Shown here: positions 1 to 7,499 of the stretch, piece after piece
Layout of the letters: every line of letters starts with the position of its first letter
Position numbering within the stretch: the first letter of the stretch is position 1
From: Chromobacterium haemolyticum DSM 19808
GTDB taxonomy: Bacteria; Pseudomonadota; Gammaproteobacteria; Burkholderiales; Chromobacteriaceae
NCBI RefSeq assembly: GCF_000711885.1
Contig: NZ_JONK01000001.1
Span: 1 to 64,000, forward strand
Length of the DNA stretch: 64,000 nt
Direction of reading: 5' to 3'
Program-made: the position numbers and the translations under genes
Notes under the pieces: generated by a model
The model's database searches: none
What the model was told of the DNA's origin: nothing
Seen by the model: the letters and a program-made list of their open reading frames with translations, nothing else

Positions 1-4
1 AAAC

Positions 5-661
5 ATGACGAGCATCACAGCCAGAGGAATCGGCGGTCCCCCGCCCAAGCGCCGCATCGCGGGCTTGGTCGGCGTGGTCGTCTTCCATGCACTGTTGATC
101 TACGCGCTGGTCTCGGGCCTGGCCCAGGGCGTGGTCAAAGTGATCCAGCAAAAAGTGGAAGTGGCGGTCATCAGCGAACCGCCGCCCCCTCCACCGCCCC
201 CTCCGCCCAAGATCGAGAAAGTGGTGCAGCCCACCGCCGCGCCCAAGCCGCAGGCCTACGTGCCGCCGGTGGTCAATCCGCCGCCGGTCACCTCCACGGC
301 CAACGCCATCCAGTCCACCACCTCGGACCCGGCGCCGCAGCCCGCGCCCACCCCCGCCCCGGCGGTGGAAGCGCCCAAGGGACCGGTGTCGGCCAAGGCC
401 AACTGCAGCCAGCTGCAAGCGCCGGAGTATCCGAGCAAGGCGCAACAGGACGAAATCCAGGGCGTGGTGCGCGTGGCCTTCCAGGTGGGCGACAACGGCC
501 GCTTCAGTCACATCGCCAATATTTCGTTCGACGGCGGCATCCCGCCGCGCTACCGCAGCGGCTTCCAGTCGGCGATCAGCGCCGCGCTGCAAGGCTACAG
601 CTGCAAACCCAACAGCCTGTTGAGCCAGGAATTCGGCTTCAAACTCGATTCCGGCGAATGA
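5..661 (+). CDS. tonB: Energy transducer TonB
   Basis: TonB carries proton-motive-force energy from the ExbB/ExbD inner-membrane motor to outer-membrane TonB-dependent receptors. The 218-residue protein has a single N-terminal membrane anchor (about residues 19-41), a proline-rich periplasmic spacer that includes ten consecutive prolines at 59-68, and a C-terminal TonB/TolA-like domain from about residue 130 with the YP...QGVVRVAFQV-type core. Length and architecture fit the family. The ATG lies 5 bases into the window, so its promoter and any Fur box are not visible. exbB follows 50 bp downstream, so the four genes are probably one operon. Confidence 0.93.
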   Translation: MTSITARGIGGPPPKRRIAGLVGVVVFHALLIYALVSGLAQGVVKVIQQKVEVAVISEPPPPPPPPPPKIEKVVQPTAAPKPQAYVPPVVNPPPVTSTANAIQSTTSDPAPQPAPTPAPAVEAPKGPVSAKANCSQLQAPEYPSKAQQDEIQGVVRVAFQVGDNGRFSHIANISFDGGIPPRYRSGFQSAISAALQGYSCKPNSLLSQEFGFKLDSGE

Positions 662-710
662 GCGCGAGCGCGCCTCGACCGGAACAAGCAATCTCTAGGA
701 GAACCAGAAC

Positions 711-1442
711 ATGAGCAAAATCACCCGCACCGCCTTCGCCGCCGTGGCCCTGTTGAGCAGCCTGAGCGCGCTGGCCGCCGAAACCGCGCACGTGACCAGC
801 AACCCGTACGGCATCGACGCCCTGTGGGCGCAAGGCGACATCGTGGCGCGCGGCACCCTGATCATCCTGCTGATCATGTCCGCGGCCACCTGGTACGTCG
901 GCATCGTCAAACTGCTGGAACAGCGCCGCCTGCTCAAGCAAGGCCGCGAACTGCTGGAATCGCACGGCGCGGAGCTGCAAAAGCGCGCCAGCGAACTGGC
1001 CGACGAAGGCATGTTCAGCGCGGTGGCGGTGGCCGGGATTGAAGCGGCGGCCGAGCACAAGGGCGAACTGGCCGGGCGCGTGGACCTCAACACCTGGGTG
1101 TCGATGGCCATCTCCGACGCGGTGGACTCCGCCAGCCACCACATGCAAAACGGCCTGTCGGTGGTGGCCACCGTCGGCTCGACCGCGCCGTTTGTCGGCC
1201 TGTTCGGCACGGTGTGGGGCATCTACCACGCGCTGACGGCGATCGGCATGTCGGGTCAGGCGTCGATCGACAAAGTGGCGGGCCCGGTGGGCGAAGCGCT
1301 GATCATGACGGCGATCGGCCTGGGCGTGGCGGTGCCGGCGGTGCTGGGTTACAACTGGCTGGTGCGTCGCAACAAGCTGGTGCTGGACATGGTGCGAGTG
1401 GTGGCGGGCCGCCTGCACGCCAGCCTGCTGAACGCGCGCTGA
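711..1442 (+). CDS. exbB: Biopolymer transport protein ExbB (MotA/TolQ/ExbB proton channel)
   Basis: ExbB is the inner-membrane proton-channel scaffold of the TonB motor. The 243-residue product starts with a cleavable-looking signal peptide ending near residue 22 (ALAA), as in ExbB forms with a periplasmic N-terminal extension. A first membrane helix follows at about 46-66, then a cytoplasmic loop, then the conserved MotA/TolQ/ExbB block (VATVGSTAPFVGLFGTVWGI) and a last hydrophobic pair ending near residue 225. The ATG is preceded by AGGAGAA about 8 bases upstream. It sits between tonB and two exbD genes. Confidence 0.93.
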   Translation: MSKITRTAFAAVALLSSLSALAAETAHVTSNPYGIDALWAQGDIVARGTLIILLIMSAATWYVGIVKLLEQRRLLKQGRELLESHGAELQKRASELADEGMFSAVAVAGIEAAAEHKGELAGRVDLNTWVSMAISDAVDSASHHMQNGLSVVATVGSTAPFVGLFGTVWGIYHALTAIGMSGQASIDKVAGPVGEALIMTAIGLGVAVPAVLGYNWLVRRNKLVLDMVRVVAGRLHASLLNAR

Positions 1443-1452
1443 GGCGTCGACG

Positions 1453-1896
1453 ATGAAAGGGCGCAACGCAAGATTCGGCCAAGGCCACGGCAAGGGCGAC
1501 GAAGACGCGGTGATGTCCGCGATCAACACCACGCCGCTGGTGGACGTGATGCTGGTGCTGCTGATCATCTTCCTGATCACGGTGCCGGTGGTGACGCAGA
1601 CGGTGAAGATGGCGCTGCCGAAGGAAAGCAACATTCCGACGCAGACCAAGCCGGAGAACATCGTGCTGGGGGTGGACACCGGGAACACCATTTACTGGAA
1701 CACCACGCCGGTGAAGACGCAGGAAGAGCTGCTGGCGCGGCTGGTGAAGGAGGCGAAGAAGGACCCGCAGCCGGAAGTGCACATTCGGGGCGACCTGGGG
1801 GCTAAGTACAGCCCCATAGGCCGCATCGTGCTGGCGGTGCAGCAGGCGGGTATCGTGAAGATCGCTTTTATTACCGAACCGCCGCCGCGGAACTAG
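1453..1896 (+). CDS. exbD: Biopolymer transport protein ExbD, first copy
   Basis: ExbD is the single-span partner of ExbB that carries the proton-translocating aspartate. This 147-residue protein has a short charged cytoplasmic N-terminus, one membrane helix (about 29-50) with the conserved aspartate at residue 31 in the TPLVDVMLVLL motif, and a periplasmic domain ending in the FITEP-type C-terminus. It starts 11 bp after exbB stops. A second, clearly homologous exbD follows after 13 bp, so the operon encodes two different ExbD subunits. Confidence 0.92.
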   Translation: MKGRNARFGQGHGKGDEDAVMSAINTTPLVDVMLVLLIIFLITVPVVTQTVKMALPKESNIPTQTKPENIVLGVDTGNTIYWNTTPVKTQEELLARLVKEAKKDPQPEVHIRGDLGAKYSPIGRIVLAVQQAGIVKIAFITEPPPRN

Positions 1897-1909
1897 GAGG
1901 GGCAGGAAG

Positions 1910-2329
1910 ATGGGAATGAACGTAGGCTCGTCCGACGACGACCTGATGGTGGAGATGAACACCACACCGCTGATCGACGTGATGCTGGTGCTGCTGATCA
2001 TGTTGATCATCACGATTCCGATCCAGACGCACGCGGTGAAGCTGGACATGCCGGTGAGCAGTCCGGCGAAGCCGATGGAGAAGCCGGTGGTGGTGCAGAT
2101 AGACATTGGGCCGGACAACGGGATCTTGTGGAACGGAGAGCGTTTGGCGAACCGGGAGGCTTTGGAGAAGAAGCTGACGGAAGCGGCGGCGCGGGTGCCG
2201 CAGCCGGAGTTTCACATCAAGCCGAACAAGGATGCGGGTTACGAGCCGGTGGCGATGGTGCTGGCGGAGTCGCAGCGTTTGGGGGTGACCAAGCTGGGCA
2301 TCGTGGGGTCCGAGCAGTTTGTGCAGTGA
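1910..2329 (+). CDS. exbD: Biopolymer transport protein ExbD, second copy
   Basis: This 139-residue ExbD paralogue has the same layout as the copy upstream: a short cytoplasmic tail, a membrane helix at about 21-42 with the conserved aspartate at residue 23 (TPLIDVMLVLL), and a periplasmic domain. The two copies agree mostly in the helix and diverge in the periplasmic part. AGGAGGGGCAGGAAG precedes the ATG and gives strong ribosome-binding sites. Tandem exbD genes behind tonB-exbB are known from Xanthomonas-type loci, where the second copy can be receptor-specific; whether that holds here is unknown. Confidence 0.9.
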   Translation: MGMNVGSSDDDLMVEMNTTPLIDVMLVLLIMLIITIPIQTHAVKLDMPVSSPAKPMEKPVVVQIDIGPDNGILWNGERLANREALEKKLTEAAARVPQPEFHIKPNKDAGYEPVAMVLAESQRLGVTKLGIVGSEQFVQ

Positions 2330-2424
2330 TCCCGCGGGCCTGACCAAGCCATTCCTTATATATGTCTTGTGTTGATATATATATTGTCTTTGTCATGAAA
2401 TGGATGTTTGACTCGTTGTGAGGA

Positions 2425-2455
2425 AAAGGCAGCCTTTGGGCTGCCTTTCTCTTGT
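2425..2455 (+). terminator. Rho-independent terminator of the tonB-exbB-exbD operon
   Basis: A perfect 10-bp stem AAAGGCAGCC / GGCTGCCTTT with a 4-base loop (arms 2425-2434 and 2439-2448) is followed by a short T-rich tail. It lies 96 bp after the last exbD stop and before the M13 peptidase gene. Confidence 0.8.
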
Positions 2456-2538
2456 CGTTGTGAGCCGGCCCGGCATTTTCACCGGAACCAAAACAAGGAA
2501 AACAGGGCCGCAGAGAAATAGAGTGAAAGGAACCCCCG

Positions 2539-4548
2539 ATGAAAATGAAGTTAGCCCTGATGGCCGCCAGTCTGTTGCTGGCCTGGCACGCACAAGCCGG
2601 CGTCGTGTCCGGCATCGACACACAGCATTTCGACAACGCGGTGCGTCCGCAGGACGATATCTATCACGCGGTCAACGGCGGCTGGATCAAACACGCGGTG
2701 CTGCCGGCGTCCGAAGACAGCGACGGCGCCTTCAAGCAATTGCGCGACTTGAGCCTGGAACGCAGCCGCAAGCTGATAGAAGAGGCCGCAGCCAAGCCGA
2801 ACGCATCGCCGGAGGCGCAAAAGATCGGCGACCTGTATCACAGCTTTATGGATGAGGCCGCGCTGAACAAACTGGGCCTGGCGCCGCTGCGCGGCGATCT
2901 GGCGGAGATCGCCGGCTTGAAGGACAAGCGCGCGATGGCGGCCTGGATGGGTGCGGCGCAGGGTCTGGGCGTGCAACAGCCCTTGGCTTTTTACGTTGAG
3001 GCGGATGCCAAGGACGCGCGTCAATACCTGGCCGGCTTGTATCAGAACGGCCTGAGCATGCCGGACCGCGACTATTATCTGGGCAAGGACGCGCGCTTCG
3101 AGAAAGCTCGCCAGGCCTATCGGGCCTACCTCGCAAAATTGTTCAAGCTGGGCGGCTACGCCGAACCGGAGCAGCGCGCCCAGCGCGTGTTCGCGCTGGA
3201 AACCAGGCTGGCAGAAGCCCAGTGGAGCAAGGTGCAGAACCGAGACCCGCAAAAGACGTACAACAAGATGAGCGTGGCCGAGCTGAAAAAGCGGGCGCCG
3301 GGCTTTGACTGGCAAGCTTTCCTGGAGGCGGCCGGGGCCGGCGGCGTCAGCGCGGTCAACGTCAACCAGCCCAGCTATGCTCAGGCCTGGGCCAAGCTGG
3401 CGGCCGAGTGGCCGCTGCAAGACTGGCAGGACTATCTGACGGCGCAGACGTTGGACGCCTACGCGCCCTATCTGGACAGCGCCCTGGCGCAAACCCGTTT
3501 CGACTTTCACGGCAAGGCGCTGGCCGGCACGCTGGAACAGCAGCCGCGCTGGAAGCGCGGGGTGAAAGCGGTAGAGGGCAATCTGGGGGAGGCTCTGGGC
3601 AAGCTCTACGTGCAGGCTTACTTCCCGCCGGAGTCCAAGGCCAAGATGGAAGCGCTGGTGGGCAATTTGATGAAAGCTTACGCCCAGAGCATAGACACGC
3701 TAAGCTGGATGAGCCCGGCCACCAAGAAGGCCGCGCAGGACAAACTGTCCAAATACATGCTGAAGATAGGCTACCCCAATAAGTGGCGCGACTATGGCGG
3801 CCTGACGATCAAGCGAGACGATCTGGTGGGCAATATCAAGCGCGGCTCCTTGTTTGAATATCGCCGCATGCTGGCCCGCCTGGGCAAGCCGGTGGATCGC
3901 GAGGAGTGGGGGATGACGCCGCAAACCGTCAACGCTTACTACAACCCATCGCTGAACGAGATTGTATTCCCGGCCGCTATTCTGCAGCCGCCGTTCTTCG
4001 ATGCCAAGGCCGACGACGCAGCTAATTACGGCGGCATAGGCGCGGTGATCGGCCATGAAATCAGCCACGGATTCGACGATCAGGGCAGCCAGTTCGACGG
4101 CGACGGCAATATGCGCAACTGGTGGACGGCGGAGGACCGCGCCCGTTTCGATCAACTGACCGGCAAGCTGGTGGCGCAGTACAGCGGCTACGAGCCCTTG
4201 CCGGGCAAGCACATCAACGGTGAGTTGACGCTGGGCGAAAACATCGCGGACAACGCCGGCCTGCAAATCGCCTATAAGGCCTACCAACTGTCCTTGGGTG
4301 GCAAGCCGGCGCCTACAATAGACGGTATGAGCGGCGACCAGCGCTTCTTCTATGGATTCGCCCAGGTGTGGCGCAACAAGATTCGCGACGAGGCCTTGCT
4401 GTCGCGCTTGGTGAGCGATCCGCATTCGCCCGGAGAGTTCCGGGCTATCGGCGCGGCGAGCAACAGCGACGCCTTTGCCGAAACCTTCGAAGTCAAGCCC
4501 GGCGACAAGATGTTCAAGCCGAAAGACGAGCGCATCCGTATTTGGTAA
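2539..4548 (+). CDS. Secreted M13 family zinc metallopeptidase (PepO/neprilysin-like)
   Basis: M13 peptidases cleave short peptides in the periplasm or outside the cell with a single catalytic zinc. The 669-residue length is typical. A signal peptide covers about residues 1-20 (ending HAQA). The gluzincin HEXXH motif is HEISH at 506-510, followed by the family-specific GFDDQG, and the third zinc ligand is the glutamate of ENIADNAG at about residue 567. The substrate-positioning NAYYNP segment lies just upstream. The protein ends in RIW, close to the conserved VW end of the family. The ATG at 2539 is preceded by GAAAGGAA. It has its own terminator and appears monocistronic. Confidence 0.92.
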   Translation: MKMKLALMAASLLLAWHAQAGVVSGIDTQHFDNAVRPQDDIYHAVNGGWIKHAVLPASEDSDGAFKQLRDLSLERSRKLIEEAAAKPNASPEAQKIGDLYHSFMDEAALNKLGLAPLRGDLAEIAGLKDKRAMAAWMGAAQGLGVQQPLAFYVEADAKDARQYLAGLYQNGLSMPDRDYYLGKDARFEKARQAYRAYLAKLFKLGGYAEPEQRAQRVFALETRLAEAQWSKVQNRDPQKTYNKMSVAELKKRAPGFDWQAFLEAAGAGGVSAVNVNQPSYAQAWAKLAAEWPLQDWQDYLTAQTLDAYAPYLDSALAQTRFDFHGKALAGTLEQQPRWKRGVKAVEGNLGEALGKLYVQAYFPPESKAKMEALVGNLMKAYAQSIDTLSWMSPATKKAAQDKLSKYMLKIGYPNKWRDYGGLTIKRDDLVGNIKRGSLFEYRRMLARLGKPVDREEWGMTPQTVNAYYNPSLNEIVFPAAILQPPFFDAKADDAANYGGIGAVIGHEISHGFDDQGSQFDGDGNMRNWWTAEDRARFDQLTGKLVAQYSGYEPLPGKHINGELTLGENIADNAGLQIAYKAYQLSLGGKPAPTIDGMSGDQRFFYGFAQVWRNKIRDEALLSRLVSDPHSPGEFRAIGAASNSDAFAETFEVKPGDKMFKPKDERIRIW

Positions 4549-4587
4549 GACCGTAGTTTGCGGCCTGCCACGCGCCGGCATGCAGGG

Positions 4588-4613
4588 AAAGGCCGGGCCC
4601 CCCCGGCTTTTTC
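4588..4613 (+). terminator. Terminator after the M13 peptidase gene
   Basis: Arms GCCGGG (4592-4597) and CCCGGC (4602-4607), extended by flanking AAAG/CTTT, are followed by TTTTT. Confidence 0.7.
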
Positions 4614-4761
4614 AATGAGCCGGCGCGTAGCATGGCTGCAATATGGCGGGCGCATAGTGGCCAGGGCTGGGCGCTTGAACTGGCTGGGGCTGACGGGAGC
4701 GGTTTGGCTGGGTCCTCGGAGCAAAAACTCTAAAAAAATGGATTTTCCCATAAGGCCGGGG

Positions 4762-4767
4762 GATAAT
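4762..4767 (+). promoter_or_regulatory. Possible -10 box of the flavin oxidoreductase gene
   Basis: GATAAT lies 35 bp before the ATG, in an AT-rich pocket; no convincing -35 box was found at 17 bp. AGGAGA at 4782-4787 is the likely ribosome-binding site, at a rather long distance from the ATG. Confidence 0.3.
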
Positions 4768-4801
4768 GCCGGCCAGCATTCAGGAGAGATAGGCTGATTT
4801 A

Positions 4802-6067
4802 ATGAAGTGCGTTGACGATTTCAGACTGCGGCTGGGCAAGCAGGAGCTGGTGCCCATCATGATTGGCGGCATGGGCGTGGACATCTCCACCTCGGCGCTG
4901 GCGCTGGAAGCAGCCAGACTGGGCGGCGTGGGGCATATTTCCGACGCCATGGTGCCCACGGTCACCGACCGCCGCTTCAACACCAAATACGTCAAAGACA
5001 AGCTCAAGCAGTACAAATTCAATGTCGAGAACAGCGACAAATCCGTCGTGCAGTTCGACTTGGGTTTGCTGGCGGAAGCCACCCGCATGCATGTGGGCAA
5101 GACCATGGAAGCCAAACGCGGCGATGGCCTGGTCTTCATCAACTGCATGGAAAAGCTGACCATGAACGCGCCCAAGGAAACCTTGCGCACGCGCATGCAT
5201 GCCGCGCTGGACGCCGGCATCGACGGCATTACTTTGGCCGCGGGTCTGCATCTGGGCTCCTTCGCGTTGATGGAAGATCACCCGCGTTTCCGCGACGCCA
5301 AACTCGGCATCATCGTCTCCTCGCTGCGCGCTCTGCAGTTGTTCCTGAAAAAGAGCGCGCGCAGCAACCGCCTGCCGGACTATGTGGTGGTGGAAGGCCC
5401 GCTGGCCGGCGGCCACCTGGGCTTCGGCATGGATTGGGCGCAATACGACCTGGCCGTCATCGTGGCCGAAATCCGCGACTGGCTGCGGGCCGAGCAACTG
5501 GATATCCCGCTGATTCCCGCCGGCGGCGTGTTCACCGGCAGCGATGCGACTCAATTCCTGGAGATGGGCGCCGGCGCGGTGCAGGTGGCTACTCGCTTCA
5601 CCGTGGCGCGAGAATGCGGCTTGCCGGAGAAAGTGCAGCAGGAATACTTCAAAGCCAATGAGGACGACATCGAAGTCAACCAACTGTCGCCCACCGGCTA
5701 TCCGATGCGCATGATCAAGCACTGTCCGGCCATCGGCGACGGCATTCGCCCTAATTGCGAAGCCTACGGCTACCTGCTGGACGCCAAGGGCGGTTGTTCC
5801 TATATCGAGGCCTATAATCGCGAAGTGGCCGCCCATCCCGGCGAGCGCCGCATCAAAGTGTGGGACAAGACCTGTTTGTGCACGCAGATGCGCAATTTTG
5901 ATTGCTGGACCTGCGGCCACAACGCCTACCGTCTCAAAGACACCACCGTCCAGCGCGCAGACGGCAGCTATCAACTGCTCAGCGCCGAGCACGTGTTTCA
6001 CGACTATCAATACAGCAAGGATCACCACATCGCCTTGCCGGAGTTGGAAAGTACGGCTGAGGCATGA
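4802..6067 (+). CDS. NAD(P)H-dependent flavin oxidoreductase, nitronate monooxygenase family
   Basis: The fold is the FMN TIM barrel of the nitronate monooxygenase / 2-nitropropane dioxygenase family, which oxidises alkyl nitronates or reduces quinones with FMN. The N-terminal IGGMGVDIST segment (21-30) and the GGHLGFGMDW and IPAGGVFTG segments are the FMN-phosphate-binding parts of the family. At 421 residues it is longer than typical members (about 320-360). The extra C-terminal part carries a cysteine cluster C358-x-C360-x7-C368-x2-C371 plus further cysteines just upstream, which could bind a metal or iron-sulfur cluster. The substrate cannot be told from sequence. The gene stands alone with a strong terminator. 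Confidence 0.82.
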   Translation: MKCVDDFRLRLGKQELVPIMIGGMGVDISTSALALEAARLGGVGHISDAMVPTVTDRRFNTKYVKDKLKQYKFNVENSDKSVVQFDLGLLAEATRMHVGKTMEAKRGDGLVFINCMEKLTMNAPKETLRTRMHAALDAGIDGITLAAGLHLGSFALMEDHPRFRDAKLGIIVSSLRALQLFLKKSARSNRLPDYVVVEGPLAGGHLGFGMDWAQYDLAVIVAEIRDWLRAEQLDIPLIPAGGVFTGSDATQFLEMGAGAVQVATRFTVARECGLPEKVQQEYFKANEDDIEVNQLSPTGYPMRMIKHCPAIGDGIRPNCEAYGYLLDAKGGCSYIEAYNREVAAHPGERRIKVWDKTCLCTQMRNFDCWTCGHNAYRLKDTTVQRADGSYQLLSAEHVFHDYQYSKDHHIALPELESTAEA

Positions 6068-6108
6068 TTGAATGCCTTGACTAGGGACCTCTTCCCAATG
6101 GACATGGA

Positions 6109-6141
6109 AGCGGCGCGCCAATCAGGCGGGCCGCTTTTTTT
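6109..6141 (+). terminator. Terminator after the flavin oxidoreductase gene
   Basis: An 11-bp stem with one mismatch (AGCGGCGCGCC at 6109-6119 against GGCGGGCCGCT at 6125-6135) is followed by a run of seven T. Confidence 0.85.
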
Positions 6142-6149
6142 ACGCCTTA

Positions 6150-6291
6150 GAACCTGCTTGCGATTTGCTACGCGTCGTGGAGCATGACACGGCGAGTACG
6201 CCCTCAAAATGTCATGTACCGTGTGTACACTCCGCTTTCTCAGGCGTTTTCGCCTGGTCCCGCTCTTGCTCGCGAGATCGTAAACAGGTTC
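6150..6291 (+). mobile_element. MITE-like palindromic element, 142-bp form
   Basis: The ends are inverted repeats: GAACCTGCTTGCGATTTGC on the left and GCGAGATCGTAAACAGGTTC on the right. Flanking triplets are TTA (6147-6149) and CTA (6292-6294), an imperfect TNA duplication. The interior (GACACGGCGAGTACG, TCATGTACCG, TTTCTCAGGCGTTTTCGCC) matches, with divergence, the copies near 14.3, 26.1 and 55.4 kb. There is no coding potential. It lies between the flavin oxidoreductase terminator and the convergent DUF1501 gene. Confidence 0.75.
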
Positions 6292-6307
6292 CTACGGGCC
6301 GGCTTTC

Positions 6308-7486
6308 TCATGTCTTGAGAAGGGGCAGGGGGGCGAAGTGGCCGCCCAGCACATTGTGGGCGTCCTTGCCCCACCAGCTCTGGATGGCGGTGGCGTAGAC
6401 CTGGCGGAAGTCAATGGCGTAGGGCAGGTTGCCGTCGCTGACGCCGGCCAGTTGCGGGCTTTGCCCGTACAGCCCGCCGCGCACGCGCCCGCCGCTGGCG
6501 AAATGGACGTTGGCGGTGCCGTGGTCAGTGCCGCGGTTGCCGTTTTCGCGCGGCCGCCGGCCGAATTCGGCGTAGCTGAGCACCAGGGTGTCGTCCCAGC
6601 GCCCTTGCTGTTGCAATTGCGTGCGCAAGAGCGCGATGCCATCTGCCAGTTCGCCCAGCAGCCGCGCCTGGGTGGGCGGCTGGTTGCCATGGGTGTCGAA
6701 GCCGGTCAGGGTGATGCGGGCTACGGCGATGGACACGCCGCGCGACAGGGTATCCGCCAGGGTGGCGACGGCCTGGGCGAACGCTCCGGTCGGCCGCGGC
6801 GCTGCCATCGGCGAATCCGCCGCGGCCAACGGTTTGGCCGGCTGCCCCAACTCGGCGGCGGCCTGGCGGATGTCGCCCTCCACTTTGAGAATATGGCCGA
6901 GCGCGCCGCTGCCGGCGTGGCCTTGGTCCGCCGCCAGCTTGGCCTGGCGTGCGAAGTCTTGAGGATTGCTCAGCACCACCGCGCGAGCGCCGCCGTCCAG
7001 CGGCCCCAGCGCCTGGCTGGACAGCACCACGCCGTCGGCGGCGAAGTCATGCGGTGTCGGCTGTTCGCGGAACAGCCGGCTCAGCCAGCCCTCGCTCAGA
7101 TATTGCTGGCTATTGGATGCGGTTTCCCAGATCTCGATGGAGCGAAAGTGGGACAGGTTGGGGTCGGGATAGCCAACCCCCTGTAATACCGCCAACTCCC
7201 GCTGTTGCCATAGCGGAAGCAGCCCGGTCATGGCCGGGTGCAAGCCCAGGCGTTCGTCCAGCGGCAGCACTTGTTCACGGGGAATGGCGATGCCAGGGCG
7301 CAACCGGTAGTAGTCGGCGCTGGCGTAGGGCACCACGGTGTTGAGGCCGTCGTTGCCGCCCTTGAGCTCGATCAGCATCAGCAGGCGGCGATAGCCGGCC
7401 GGAGCCAGCGCCCAGCTCAGATTGGGCAGCACCGATACCATCAGGCCGCCGGCCATGGCCTTGAGAAATTGACGTCGCTGGAACAT
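6308..7486 (-). CDS. DUF1501 domain protein, Tat-exported
   Basis: The protein belongs to the DUF1501 family (sulfatase-like/alkaline-phosphatase-like fold in some members); its biochemical role is not established. The 392-residue product begins with a twin-arginine signal (RRQFLKAMAGG at 4-14), followed by a hydrophobic stretch to about residue 28, so export in folded form is expected. The core shows ELKGGNDGLNTVVPY near residues 39-53 and a late DHG motif (RGTDHGTANVHF), both typical of the family. It starts 13 bp after the DUF1800 gene stops, so the two are co-transcribed, as this pair usually is. No cofactor motif could be assigned. Confidence 0.85.
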   Translation of the reverse strand: MFQRRQFLKAMAGGLMVSVLPNLSWALAPAGYRRLLMLIELKGGNDGLNTVVPYASADYYRLRPGIAIPREQVLPLDERLGLHPAMTGLLPLWQQRELAVLQGVGYPDPNLSHFRSIEIWETASNSQQYLSEGWLSRLFREQPTPHDFAADGVVLSSQALGPLDGGARAVVLSNPQDFARQAKLAADQGHAGSGALGHILKVEGDIRQAAAELGQPAKPLAAADSPMAAPRPTGAFAQAVATLADTLSRGVSIAVARITLTGFDTHGNQPPTQARLLGELADGIALLRTQLQQQGRWDDTLVLSYAEFGRRPRENGNRGTDHGTANVHFASGGRVRGGLYGQSPQLAGVSDGNLPYAIDFRQVYATAIQSWWGKDAHNVLGGHFAPLPLLKT

Positions 7487-7499
7487 GGCTGGGCTCCTG

